From NCBI GenBank assembly GCA_037190665.1, contig JBBCJT010000137.1:13541-77540 (forward strand): 64,000 nt of DNA. The letters are read 5' to 3'. Every line of letters starts with the position of its first letter. Positions within the stretch are counted from its first letter, which is position 1. Below are positions 15,196 to 24,077 of the stretch, piece after piece. The position numbers and the translations under genes were made by a program. The DNA comes from JBBCJT01 sp037190665. GTDB taxonomy: Bacteria; Pseudomonadota; Alphaproteobacteria; Acetobacterales; Acetobacteraceae. The notes beneath the pieces are model-generated. The model saw only the letters and a list, made by a program, of their open reading frames with translations, was not told where the DNA came from and made no database searches.

Positions 15196-16704
15196 ATGAC
15201 TCACGCCTCCAAGGTCAGCCGCCGCCTTACGCAGGGGATCGCGCCCGAGGTCCTGGAGCACATCTACCGCCCACGCCTCGCCGCCGAGCTGGAGTTGACC
15301 TTTCCCTATCTCGCTGCCCTGAACGAGGCGCATCTGGTGATGCTGGCGCGGCAGGCCATCGTCACCCCGGCGCAGTCCAAGGCCATCGCCGCCGGACTGC
15401 TGCGCATCGCCGAGGAAGGCAGCGCCGCCATCGCGCCCGACCCCCGGCTGGAGGACGCTTACTTCAACGTGGAGGCGCGGCTGATCGCGCTGGCGGGCGC
15501 GGATGCGGGCGGCCGCCTGCACATCGCGCGCAGCCGCAACGACCTGTCCGCCGCACTCGACCGGCTGCGCGCGCGCGATGCGCTGCTGCGCCTGTTCGAG
15601 GGGGCGCTCGCGTTGCGCCGCACCCTGCTGGAGCGCGGGGCGCTGTTCGCCGATGTCGTCATCCCCGGCTACACGCATCTGCAACCGGCGCAACCGATCA
15701 CTTTCGGCTACTATCTGACCGGCCTTGCTTCCGCGCTGGAACGCGACACGGCGCGGTTGCGCGATGCGTGGAAGCGGCTGAACCTCTCACCGATGGGCGC
15801 GGCCGCGCTCGCGACGACCACGTTCCCGATCGACCGCGACCTGACGGCGCGCCTGCTCGGATTCGATGCGGTGCTGGAGCACGGGCTCGATTGCGTCGCC
15901 AGCCGCGACTTCTCGCTGGAGCTGGTGGCGGGGGCGGCGCAGATGGCGCTGACGCTGAGCCGCTTCGCGGAGGACATGCATGTCGCGGTCACGCATGAGT
16001 TCTCGGCGGTCGAGTTCCCGGATTCCGTCTGCGGCACGTCCTCCATCATGCCGCAGAAGAAGAACCCGGTGGTGCTGGAGCACCTGAAGGCGAAGGCCGC
16101 GCATGTCGTGGCCGCCTTCGGATCGGCGGGCGCCTGCGTCCGGGCGAGCCATTTCACCAACACGCTCGATGCGCACCGCGAAGGCCAGGCGATGATCTGG
16201 CCGGGCCTCGCGGAAGCGGAGCGGGCGCTGTCGCTGGCCGGGATCGCCGCGGCGACGGCCGAGCCGAACCGCGCGCTGCTGCTGGCCCGCGCGCGCGCCA
16301 ACTTCTCGACGGCGACCGATCTTGCCGATGCGCTGGTGCGCAAGGCCGACATGGATTTCCGCACCGCGCATCACGTTGCCGGCGCCGTCGTGCAGCGGCT
16401 GATGGCGGCAGGGAAGGGGGCGCACGAGGCGACGGTGGAGATCGTGGAGGCGGCGTCGATGGAGGTGGCGGGTCGCGGCGCCGGCCTCGATGCCGCAACT
16501 ATTGCGGCGGCCCTCGATCCCGGCCAGTCGGTCGCGGCCCGGACGATCGCGGGCGGCACCGCACCCGATCAGGTGCGGCGCATGGTGGCGCGCATGACGG
16601 CCGCCCTCGATGATGACGCGAAGCAGCTTGCCAGGTGGCGGGACGGTCTCGCCACGGCGGAAGCCGAGCGTCACGCAGGCGTGCGCGCGCTCGCCGAGCA
16701 GTAG
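15196..16704 (+). CDS. Argininosuccinate-lyase-like enzyme (aspartase/fumarase superfamily)
   Basis: Lyase of 502 residues, longer than the roughly 460 of housekeeping ArgH. The three superfamily regions are present. RSRND is near residue 113 (canonical ArgH reads SRNDQ; here SRNDL). THLQPAQP is near residue 160. The flexible signature loop TSSIMPQKKNP carries the catalytic serine near residue 281. Members cleave a C-N bond to release fumarate from N-substituted aspartates (argininosuccinate, adenylosuccinate, EDDS). It ends an operon with an amino-acid importer, a PLP lyase and an FAD oxidase, with no arginine biosynthesis genes. That suggests a catabolic role on an imported N-substituted amino acid and not arginine synthesis. 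The substrate is inferred only. Confidence 0.85.
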   Translation: MTHASKVSRRLTQGIAPEVLEHIYRPRLAAELELTFPYLAALNEAHLVMLARQAIVTPAQSKAIAAGLLRIAEEGSAAIAPDPRLEDAYFNVEARLIALAGADAGGRLHIARSRNDLSAALDRLRARDALLRLFEGALALRRTLLERGALFADVVIPGYTHLQPAQPITFGYYLTGLASALERDTARLRDAWKRLNLSPMGAAALATTTFPIDRDLTARLLGFDAVLEHGLDCVASRDFSLELVAGAAQMALTLSRFAEDMHVAVTHEFSAVEFPDSVCGTSSIMPQKKNPVVLEHLKAKAAHVVAAFGSAGACVRASHFTNTLDAHREGQAMIWPGLAEAERALSLAGIAAATAEPNRALLLARARANFSTATDLADALVRKADMDFRTAHHVAGAVVQRLMAAGKGAHEATVEIVEAASMEVAGRGAGLDAATIAAALDPGQSVAARTIAGGTAPDQVRRMVARMTAALDDDAKQLARWRDGLATAEAERHAGVRALAEQ

Positions 16705-16765
16705 ACGAGGCGCGCCGGCGCCGCGGCGAGCGGGTGCCTGCAACCCACGGCCGCGATGGCCTGCT

Positions 16766-17734
16766 TCAGGATGCGGAGAGCTTCGCCTCCCGCACCACGA
16801 CCTCCCACTGCGCACTGTCCTGCGCCATCATCTCGCCCAGCTCCGCCGGGCTGGAGGCCGCCGCGTCGCCGCCGGAGCGTCCGAGCTGCTCCGCGAAGGC
16901 CGGCGTCGCCACCAGCGTCCGGACTACGTCCGCCAGCCGCGCGATGACAGGCTGCGGCGTACCCTTCGGCGCGAACAGTCCCGCGAAGGTGGAGGCGGCA
17001 TAGCCGGGCACCCCTGCCTCGATCATCGTCGGCAGGTCGGGCATCAGCTTGTGCCGCTTCGCGCCGCACAGCGCCAACGCGCGCACGCGCCCCGCACTGA
17101 CCTGCGGTTCGGCGGAGGGCAGGCTGTCGAACATCATCGAGATCGTGCCGGCCACCAGATCGTTCATCGCGGGGCCGCCACCGCGATAGGGCACGTGCAC
17201 GATGTCGATCCCGGTCTTCACGCGGAACAGCTCACCCGCGAGATGGATCATGGACCCCACGCCACCGGACCCGAAGGTCAGGCTGCCCGGCTGCGCCTTG
17301 GCGAGGGCGATCAGCTCCGCGACGGATTTCGCGGGCAGGGCGTTGCTCACCGCCAGAAGGTGTTCGATGCGGAAGGTCAGGCTCACCGGGGCGAGATCGC
17401 GCAGCGGATCGAAGGCCATGTCGCGATAGAGATGCCGGTTCACCGCGACGGCGCCGTTCGTGCCCATCAGCAGCGAGTACCCGTCGGCCGGGGACCGGAC
17501 GATGTTCTCCATCGCGAGGTTGCCAGCGGCGCCGGTCCGGTTTTCGACCACCACGGGCTGGCCGAGCTTTTCGGCCATTGCGTTGGCGAGGATGCGTGCC
17601 AGCACATCCGTCCCTCCGCCGGCCGCAAAGGGCACCACCAGCCGCAGCGGCCGGGCAGGGAAGTCCTGCGCGCGCACCAGTGCCGGCGCGACAAGCGCGC
17701 CAGCGGCCGTCAGCACATCGCGTCGTCGCATCAT
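16766..17734 (-). CDS. Bug/TctC-family periplasmic receptor
   Basis: Extracytoplasmic receptor of 322 residues of the tripartite tricarboxylate transporter (TTT) type. An arginine-rich leader (MMRRRDVLTAAGALVAPALV) precedes PARPLRLVVPFAAGGGTDVLAR, the family's ligand-loop signature. VVENRTGAAGN and VHVPYRGGGPAMNDL are further hallmarks. The protein binds carboxylates or related anions. It is the third gene of hyuA-hyuB-tctC, 40 bp downstream of hyuB. No TctA or TctB membrane gene is present. The ligand may be the lactam or hydantoin-derived acid handled by HyuAB, but this is a guess. Confidence 0.93.
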   Translation of the reverse strand: MMRRRDVLTAAGALVAPALVRAQDFPARPLRLVVPFAAGGGTDVLARILANAMAEKLGQPVVVENRTGAAGNLAMENIVRSPADGYSLLMGTNGAVAVNRHLYRDMAFDPLRDLAPVSLTFRIEHLLAVSNALPAKSVAELIALAKAQPGSLTFGSGGVGSMIHLAGELFRVKTGIDIVHVPYRGGGPAMNDLVAGTISMMFDSLPSAEPQVSAGRVRALALCGAKRHKLMPDLPTMIEAGVPGYAASTFAGLFAPKGTPQPVIARLADVVRTLVATPAFAEQLGRSGGDAAASSPAELGEMMAQDSAQWEVVVREAKLSAS

Positions 17735-17774
17735 CGCACTCGTCCTCCAGATCATCCGTGATGGGCGAAGCCGG

Positions 17775-19487
17775 TCAGCGCCGCAGGGCGGCCTCCACCA
17801 GTGCCGCGCCGTAGTCGCGCTGTGCGCGGTCGCGCGAGACCTTGCCGCCGGCCAGATCCTCGGCGAGGGCCTGCGGAGCGCGCTCCGTCGGCGCCCCCAC
17901 GCCGCCACCGCCCGGCGTCTCCAGCCGCACGCTCTCGCCCGCGGCGAGCGTCAGGTTGGCGGCCTTGGAGGACAGTTCCTCCTCCTGCTTCGTGCCGGGA
18001 TTGCGCAGCAGCCGCGCGAGCCCGCCCGGCAACCCGCCGGCGAGGCCCGGTGCGCCGGCCTTGTGTCCGTCCGACCGGGCCGAGAAGATGACGCCGTCGC
18101 GCGTGGCGCGGATCTGCCGCGCGATGCCGAGCCCTCCGCGATAGCGTCCGGCGCCGCCCGAGTTCTCCACCAGCGCGTATTCGTCCACCAGCAGCGAGTA
18201 CTCGTTCTCCAGCGCCTCGGCCGGCAGGTTGGAGGTGTTGGTGACGTGGACATGCGCCCCGTCGATCCCGTCGCCGCCATGCCGCGCGCCGATGCCGCCG
18301 CCCATGGATTCGAGGTAGACGAACGGCCCGTCCTGCCGCCGCCGCTCGCCCGAGAAGATGATCACCGGCACGCTGTCCAGGCTCGCTGCCATCGCCCGTT
18401 CCGGCGGCAGCAGCCCGGCGAAGGCACCGAACAGCGCGCGCGCGACCTTATTGCAGGTGATGCTGCGCGCCCCGGTCGCGGCCGGAAAGCGCGGGTTGAC
18501 GATGCTGCCCTCGGGCGCGCGGATCTCGATGCAGGCCGCCATGCCCTGGTTCGGCAGCAGGCCGGGATCGAGCAGCGTCTTCACCGAGTAGTAGACGGTG
18601 GCGCGCAGGGCACTTTCCGCCACGTTCATTGCCCCGCGCGCCTGCGGGGTGGATCCGGCGAAGTCGATCACGAGGCTTTCGCCCGCGACGGTCACGGTCG
18701 CCCTGATCGCCACCGGCTCTCCGTCCAGCCCGTCATCGTCTAGCCAGGCGGTGAAGCTGGAACTGCCATCCGCCATGTCCCGCACGCGGTTGCGGATGCG
18801 GCGCGCGGTGTAGGCCAGCACGTCGTCGATCGCGCGTGCCACGGCATCCGTGCCCATCTGCGCGCACAGCGCCTGCATCAGCCGCCCGCCGCGCTGATTG
18901 GTCGCGACCTGCACCTTCAGGTCGAGCGCGCGTTCGTCCGGATCGCGCGAGTTGTGCGCGATCATCTCCAGCAGGTCCTCGTCCAGCTCGCCGGTACGGA
19001 CGAGGCGCATCACCGGGATACGCAGCCCTTCCTCGAAGATCGTGCGCGCGCCGCCGGAGATCGAACCCGGCGTCGGCCCGCCCACATCGGAATGATGGCC
19101 GACATTGGCGGTGAGGAAGCGCGCCGCGCCGTCGATGAAGACTGGCGTGACCACCGCGATATCGGGCGTGTGCGTGCCGCCGGCCATGAAGGGATCGTTG
19201 CTGACGAACGCATCGCCGTCCTGCATCCGTTCCGCCGGATAGCGGGCGAGCGTCGCCTTCACGCTGCCCATCAGGGAGCCGAGATGCAGCGGGATGTGCG
19301 ATGCCTGCGCGATCAGCCGCCCGTCGATGTCGAACAGGCCGACGGAGCAGTCCTTCCGCTCCTTGATGTTGGTGGAGAAGGAGGAGCGGATCAGCGTGTT
19401 GCCCATGTCCTCGGTGATGGACAGCAGGCGGTTGCTGAACACCTCCATCTCGATCGGATCGGACAGCACCGGTGCGGTCGCGTTCAT
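17775..19487 (-). CDS. hyuB: Hydantoinase B / oxoprolinase family subunit
   Basis: HyuB-type subunit of 570 residues. The N-terminal region reads IEMEVFSNRLLSITEDMGNTL. It also shows VSNDPFMAGGTHTPD, HHSDVGGPTPGSISGG, FAGSTPQARGAMN and a glycine-rich C-terminal block RLETPGGGGVGAP, all standard for ATP-dependent N-methylhydantoinase, 5-oxoprolinase and acetone/acetophenone carboxylase families. It works with the HyuA subunit encoded directly upstream (ATGA overlap). The family opens or carboxylates carbonyl or lactam substrates with ATP; which one cannot be told from sequence alone. Confidence 0.93.
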   Translation of the reverse strand: MNATAPVLSDPIEMEVFSNRLLSITEDMGNTLIRSSFSTNIKERKDCSVGLFDIDGRLIAQASHIPLHLGSLMGSVKATLARYPAERMQDGDAFVSNDPFMAGGTHTPDIAVVTPVFIDGAARFLTANVGHHSDVGGPTPGSISGGARTIFEEGLRIPVMRLVRTGELDEDLLEMIAHNSRDPDERALDLKVQVATNQRGGRLMQALCAQMGTDAVARAIDDVLAYTARRIRNRVRDMADGSSSFTAWLDDDGLDGEPVAIRATVTVAGESLVIDFAGSTPQARGAMNVAESALRATVYYSVKTLLDPGLLPNQGMAACIEIRAPEGSIVNPRFPAATGARSITCNKVARALFGAFAGLLPPERAMAASLDSVPVIIFSGERRRQDGPFVYLESMGGGIGARHGGDGIDGAHVHVTNTSNLPAEALENEYSLLVDEYALVENSGGAGRYRGGLGIARQIRATRDGVIFSARSDGHKAGAPGLAGGLPGGLARLLRNPGTKQEEELSSKAANLTLAAGESVRLETPGGGGVGAPTERAPQALAEDLAGGKVSRDRAQRDYGAALVEAALRR

Positions 19488-21520
19488 GCGGCGATCTCCA
19501 CGATCAGGTTGCCGGCAGCGTCCACGCGCACCGACTGGCCGGGCTCGACAATAGTGGTGGAACTCATCTCGTCGATGATGGCGGGGCCGGAGAGGTGCAG
19601 CCCCGCGCCCAGGCCCGCACGGTCGTAGATCGGGGTGTCCACCCAGACCGTGTCGAAATGCACGCGGCGCGTTTCGCGCGGGGGCGGCAGGGCGCTGTCG
19701 GCGCCGTCGAAGCGCGTGGCGTGGCGGCGCACGCGGCCCACCGCCTTCAGCCGCGCATTCACCACCTCCACCGCGCGGCCGGCGACGTCGTAGCCGTATT
19801 CCTGGCGGTGCGCCTCGGCGAAGCCACGCTGGAACGCCTCAAGGCTGAAGATGCCGTCGGCGGGCAGGCGGACCTGCACCTCGTGGTTCTGGCCCTTGTA
19901 GCGGGCCTCGATCACGCGCTGGATCGTGCGGTCCGCGGGCGGCACGTGGCTCGCCTCCAGCCAGTCCTGCCCCTGCGCGGCCATGGCGTCGAAACGCGCC
20001 ATGACGCCGGGCCAGCTCGCCTCCGTTGCCTCGACGATCTCGCTGCGCACGAAGTCGAGGCTGATGTCGGAGAGCAGGATGCCGCGCGCGCACATCGTGC
20101 CCGGCTCCTGCGGAACCAGCACGCGGGCGATGCCGCATTCGCGGGCCACGGCTCCGGCATGGAGCGGGCCCGCGCCGCCATAGGGGAACAGCGCGAAGCG
20201 GCCGAGGTCGTGCCCTTTCTCGGTGGAGACGGAGCGGATGGCCCGGCTCATGTTCGCGACCGCGATGCGGATGATGCCGAGCGCGGCCTGTTCCACCGTC
20301 AGCCCCAGCGGTTTGGCGATCTTCGCCTCGATCGCCGCGCGCGCCGCAGCCTCGTCCACCTTCATCTTGCCGCCGAGGAGCGAGACCGGATCGAGCCGGT
20401 GCAGCACGATGTTGGCATCCGTCAGCGTCGGCTCCTGCCCGCCGCGGCCATAGGCCACCGGGCCGGGATCGGCGCCCGCGCTGTGGGGGCCGACCTTCAG
20501 CGCGCCGGCATCGTCGATCCAGGCGATGGACCCGCCGCCCGCGCCGATCACGTGCACGTCCACCATCGGCATGCGCACGGGATAGTCCGCGACCAGACGG
20601 CTGGTGGCGAAGGCCGGCACGCCGCCCGCGATCAGCGAGACATCGGTGCTGGTGCCGCCGGCATCGAAGGTGACGACATCGGGGAAACCCGCCGCCGTGG
20701 CCACTTCCGCAGCACCGACCACGCCCGCGGCCGGGCCGGACAGGCAGGTGCGCACCGGGAAGGCGCGCACGGTCTCCACCGACATCAGCCCGCCGTTGGA
20801 ATGGATCGTGTAGGGCGGCACGGGCACGCCGAGCCCGGTCAGCCGCCCGAGGAACCCTTCCAGGTAGCGTTCCATCCGCGGGCCGACATAGGTGTTGATG
20901 ACGGTGGTGGAGAAGCGCTCGTACTCGCGGAACTCCGGCAGCACCTCGGAGGAGGTGGAGACATACGCCTCCGGCAACAGCTTGCGGACGATCTCCGCCG
21001 CGCGCTTCTCGTGCGCGTCGCGCAGATAGGAATGCAGGAAGCAGATGCCGACCGCCTTCACGCCGGCCGCGCCCAGGCGCTTCGCGGCCTCGGCCACGGC
21101 GTCCTCGTCCAGCGGCGCCAGTTCCGTGCCTTCCGCGTCGAGCCGGCCCGCGACCTCGATGCGCAGCGCGCGCGGCACCAGCGGCGGGGGCTTGGCGATG
21201 GAGTAATCGTACAGATGCGGCCGCGTCTGGCGGCCGATCTCCAGCACGTCGCGGAAGCCCTTGGTGGTGATCAGCCCGGTCGGCACGCCGCGCCGCTCGA
21301 TCACCATGTTGGTGGCCACCGTAGTGCCGTGGCCCACGAAGGAGATGTCTGCGGCTGCGATGCCGAACTCGGCGATCAGCCCGCGCAGGCCGGTCTCGAT
21401 CGCCTCGGACGGGTCGGCCGGCGTGGAAGGAACCTTGAAGTAGCGCAGGCCGCCGTCACGCGCGTCGTGCACGGTGAAATCGGTGAACGTGCCACCCACA
21501 TCGAAGCCGATCCGGTACAT
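19484..21520 (-). CDS. hyuA: Hydantoinase A / oxoprolinase family subunit
   Basis: ATP-binding subunit of 678 residues. It begins MYRIGFDVGGTFTDFTVHD, the actin-like phosphate loop. GHGTTVATNMVIERRG, SEVLPEFREYERFSTTVIN, VTFDAGGTSTDVSLI and LFPYGGAGPLHAG follow in the usual order. A C-terminal HyuA domain ends GPAIIDEMSSTTIVEPG. The frame is open to 21595, but the M at 21520 matches the family N-terminus. It leads hyuA-hyuB-tctC and is divergent from a LysR gene, with a clean dyad at 21556-21570 between them. Confidence 0.94.
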   Translation of the reverse strand: MYRIGFDVGGTFTDFTVHDARDGGLRYFKVPSTPADPSEAIETGLRGLIAEFGIAAADISFVGHGTTVATNMVIERRGVPTGLITTKGFRDVLEIGRQTRPHLYDYSIAKPPPLVPRALRIEVAGRLDAEGTELAPLDEDAVAEAAKRLGAAGVKAVGICFLHSYLRDAHEKRAAEIVRKLLPEAYVSTSSEVLPEFREYERFSTTVINTYVGPRMERYLEGFLGRLTGLGVPVPPYTIHSNGGLMSVETVRAFPVRTCLSGPAAGVVGAAEVATAAGFPDVVTFDAGGTSTDVSLIAGGVPAFATSRLVADYPVRMPMVDVHVIGAGGGSIAWIDDAGALKVGPHSAGADPGPVAYGRGGQEPTLTDANIVLHRLDPVSLLGGKMKVDEAAARAAIEAKIAKPLGLTVEQAALGIIRIAVANMSRAIRSVSTEKGHDLGRFALFPYGGAGPLHAGAVARECGIARVLVPQEPGTMCARGILLSDISLDFVRSEIVEATEASWPGVMARFDAMAAQGQDWLEASHVPPADRTIQRVIEARYKGQNHEVQVRLPADGIFSLEAFQRGFAEAHRQEYGYDVAGRAVEVVNARLKAVGRVRRHATRFDGADSALPPPRETRRVHFDTVWVDTPIYDRAGLGAGLHLSGPAIIDEMSSTTIVEPGQSVRVDAAGNLIVEIAA

Positions 21521-21555
21521 CCGCTCTCCCACATCCCTTGGCCGCGCATGCGGCA

Positions 21556-21570
21556 TGACGGACCACGTCA
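21556..21570. promoter_or_regulatory. Candidate LysR operator between hyuA and lysR
   Basis: Perfect dyad TGACG (21556-21560) - GACCA - CGTCA (21566-21570), 15 bp. It lies 36 bp upstream of the hyuA start and 70 bp upstream of the LysR start. A second, wider dyad, CATACG / CGTATG at 21615-21620 and 21637-21642, overlaps the LysR start codon. Confidence 0.45.
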
Positions 21571-21639
21571 AGCACCGGCCCGCCCGCGGCGCCAATCGAA
21601 TTACTGGACGGTGTCATACGGAAACCTGATAGTTGTCGT

Positions 21640-22560
21640 ATGCCAAGGCCGCTCAGCCAGCGGGGGCTGCAGGCCTTCCATCTCACGGTGCTGACCGGGC
21701 GCGTCTCCGCCGCGGCCGAGACGCTCGGCCGCTCGCAGCCTGCCGTCAGCCGGCTGCTGAAGGAGCTGGAGAAGGAGGTCGGCTTCCGGCTTTTCGATCG
21801 CGTGAAGGGGCGCCTGCAGCCCACGGCGGAAGGCAGCCTCCTGTTCGAGGAACTGCAACGGTCGTTCATCAGTCTGGACCGGATCGCCTCGGTCGCCGGG
21901 GAAATCCGGCAGGGGCGGCGGGGCACGATCTCGCTGGGGGCGATGCCGACCGCGGCGGCGGTGCTGCCCCGGGTGATGCGCGATTTCATCGCCGCCCGAC
22001 CGGGCACGGCCATTGCCTTCCACACCGTCCCGTCCGAGGTGGTGGTGCAGATGGTGCTGACCGGCGGCTGCGATCTGGGGTTCATCAGCCCGGCGACCGG
22101 CACCCCGGGCCTGAGGGTGGAGCGCAGCTACAGCATTCCCTGCGCCTGCGTCCTGCCGCCGGGCCACCCGCTTGCCGCGCGGCAGGTGATCCGCCCCGAG
22201 GACCTGAAGGGCGAGGCCCTGGTCGCGCTGTTCCCCAGCACGCGCATCGGCGCGCAGTTCGCCACGATCCTGGAGGCGCACGGCATCGACAAGCTGACCC
22301 GCGTCGAGACCCACCTGTCCTACGTCGTCTCCGAACTGGTGATGGCGGGCGTGGGGATCGGCGTGATCGACGGCATCACCGCCGCGGCGCATGTCGCCAA
22401 GGGTGGCCTCGCACGGCCCTTCGAGCCCCGGATCAGCTTCGGCGTACGGGCCGTGCACGTGGCGGAAACGGAGCTGTCGCCGATGCTCGCCGAACTGCTC
22501 CGCCTCTGCGACCGTACATTCGAGCATCCGGATGTGACCGCGCCGCTGCGCGAGGCATAA
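21640..22560 (+). CDS. LysR-family transcriptional regulator
   Basis: Regulator of 306 residues. The HTH is visible as RVSAAAETLGRSQPAVSRLL, and the effector domain begins near RRGTISLGAMPTAAAVLPRV. The ATG lies within the right arm of a short dyad (CGTATG), consistent with autoregulation. It is divergent from hyuA-hyuB-tctC and is followed 106 bp later by the FAD/2Fe-2S dehydrogenase genes on the same strand. It could control either or both. The 106-bp stretch 22561-22666 shows no obvious terminator. Confidence 0.92.
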   Translation: MPRPLSQRGLQAFHLTVLTGRVSAAAETLGRSQPAVSRLLKELEKEVGFRLFDRVKGRLQPTAEGSLLFEELQRSFISLDRIASVAGEIRQGRRGTISLGAMPTAAAVLPRVMRDFIAARPGTAIAFHTVPSEVVVQMVLTGGCDLGFISPATGTPGLRVERSYSIPCACVLPPGHPLAARQVIRPEDLKGEALVALFPSTRIGAQFATILEAHGIDKLTRVETHLSYVVSELVMAGVGIGVIDGITAAAHVAKGGLARPFEPRISFGVRAVHVAETELSPMLAELLRLCDRTFEHPDVTAPLREA

Positions 22561-22666
22561 GATTTTTCGATGGCCCCAGACGAAGAACCGAATTGACCGT
22601 GCGAGGCTGCGCTCCGACCCTCGCCGCCATGCCGGCCGCATCATCCCGCTCGCGAGTGCCCTGTCC

Positions 22667-23788
22667 ATGACGGCGGAATTCGACGTGGCGGTGATCGGGG
22701 CGGGGCTCGTGGGCAGCGCGGTGGCGCTGGGGCTCGCGGGCAGCGGCAAGCGGACCGCGATGCTGGACGAGGACGATCTGGCGCAACGCGCGAGCCGCGG
22801 GAACTTCGCCCTCGTCTGGATCCAGAGCAAGGGCATGGGGATGCCGCGCTATTCGTCCTGGTCGCGGGACTCGGCCGCCCTCTGGCCCGGCTATGCGCAG
22901 ATGCTGCGTGAGGAGACCGGCGTCGATGTCGGCCTGTCCCAGCCGGGCGGTTTCACCATCGCGCTGTCCGAGGATGAGCTGATGCGCCGGGCAGCGGCCA
23001 TGGAGCGGTTGCAGGCCCAGCCCGGCTTCGATCCCTTTCCCTACGAGGTCTGGGACCGCGCCCAGTTGCGGCAGGCGCTGCCGGAGATCGGGCCGGAGGT
23101 CGTGGGCGCGATCCACACCCGGCTGGATGGCCACGTGAACTCGCTGCGGCTGTTCCGCGCGCAGCACGCCACCTTCACCCGGCGCGGCGGTGTCTACCTG
23201 CCCGGTCATCCGGTGGACGGGATCGTGCCGCTGGCGGAAGGCGGCTTTCGTATCCGTTCGGGCGGAAGCGATATCCTGGCGCGGCAGGTCGTGCTGGCGG
23301 CGGGCACCGGCAATGCGCGGCTTGCGCCCATGGTCGGGTTGCAGGCCCCGGTGCGCCCGCAGCGCGGCCAGGCCATCGTCACGGAGAAGACCGCGCCCTT
23401 CCTGCACTACCCGACCGTCACCATCCGCCAGACCGACGAAGGCGGCGTGATGATGGGCGACAGCCAGCAGGAGGCGGGATTCGACACGCGCACCGGCCTT
23501 GGCGTGCTGGGCGTGATCGCGGACCGCGCCGTGCGCACTTTCCCGCGTATCGGTACGCTGAACGTCGTGCGCACATGGTCCGCGCTGCGGGTCATGACGC
23601 GCGATGGCTTCCCCATCTACCAGCAGTCGGACAGCGCGCCGGGCGCGTATCTCTGCACCTGCCACAGCGGCGTCACCCTTGCCGCCGCCCATGCGCTGCG
23701 CGTCGCGCCGATGGTCGCGGCCGGCATGCTGGACGACAGCCTTTCCGTCTTCCATCCGCGGAGGTTCGATGTACCGGCGGCTGCCTGA
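22667..23788 (+). CDS. FAD-dependent oxidoreductase, OoxB/HcnC/LhpB-like subunit
   Basis: DAO-fold flavoprotein of 373 residues. The nucleotide fold is at the N-terminus (EFDVAVIGAGLVGSAVALGL). The catalytic-subunit C-terminus reads TWSALRVMTRDGFPIYQQS and LCTCHSGVTLAAAHAL. In the known three-component enzymes (opine oxidase OoxABC, hydrogen cyanide synthase HcnABC, D-hydroxyproline dehydrogenase LhpBEF) this subunit oxidises the amine substrate. The next two genes encode the small 2Fe-2S and the second FAD subunit, overlapping by 20 bp and 4 bp, so the set is complete. Confidence 0.88.
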   Translation: MTAEFDVAVIGAGLVGSAVALGLAGSGKRTAMLDEDDLAQRASRGNFALVWIQSKGMGMPRYSSWSRDSAALWPGYAQMLREETGVDVGLSQPGGFTIALSEDELMRRAAAMERLQAQPGFDPFPYEVWDRAQLRQALPEIGPEVVGAIHTRLDGHVNSLRLFRAQHATFTRRGGVYLPGHPVDGIVPLAEGGFRIRSGGSDILARQVVLAAGTGNARLAPMVGLQAPVRPQRGQAIVTEKTAPFLHYPTVTIRQTDEGGVMMGDSQQEAGFDTRTGLGVLGVIADRAVRTFPRIGTLNVVRTWSALRVMTRDGFPIYQQSDSAPGAYLCTCHSGVTLAAAHALRVAPMVAAGMLDDSLSVFHPRRFDVPAAA

Positions 23789-24077
23789 GCGAACCGGCAT
23801 GGCCGCGCGCGGCGAGGTGCCATTCGTCCTGAACGGCCAGACCGTGTCGGGGGCGGAGGGCGATACGGTCGCCGCCGCGCTGCTGGCGCTCGGCCATGAT
23901 GCCTGCCGCGGCACCGCGGTCTCCGGCGTGCCGCGCGGACCCTATTGCATGATGGGCGTGTGCTTCGACTGCCTGGTCACCGTGGATGGCGTGGGCAACC
24001 GGCAAGGCTGTCTGGTGCGGCTGCGCCCGGGCATGCGGATCGAGACGCAGGACGGGCGTCGGGAAGTCGGCCGTTGA
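23769..24077 (+). CDS. 2Fe-2S ferredoxin-like subunit (OoxC/HcnA/LhpF-like)
   Basis: Small iron-sulfur protein of 102 residues. The cluster-binding segment reads GPYCMMGVCFDCLVTVDG followed by a fourth cysteine in NRQGCLVRL, the C-x4-C-x2-C...C spacing of HcnA/OoxC-type [2Fe-2S] subunits. The ATG at 23769 lies 20 bp inside the end of the preceding gene. Its TGA overlaps a TTG start for the next gene, so the three products are translationally coupled. It is expected to transfer electrons between the two flavin subunits. Confidence 0.87.
   Translation: MYRRLPERTGMAARGEVPFVLNGQTVSGAEGDTVAAALLALGHDACRGTAVSGVPRGPYCMMGVCFDCLVTVDGVGNRQGCLVRLRPGMRIETQDGRREVGR

Noticed and set aside
15196..16704. Housekeeping argininosuccinate lyase (argH)
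   Set aside because: The length is greater than usual, the RSRND region differs, and it is embedded in a transport/oxidase operon without arginine genes; kept as ASL-like only.
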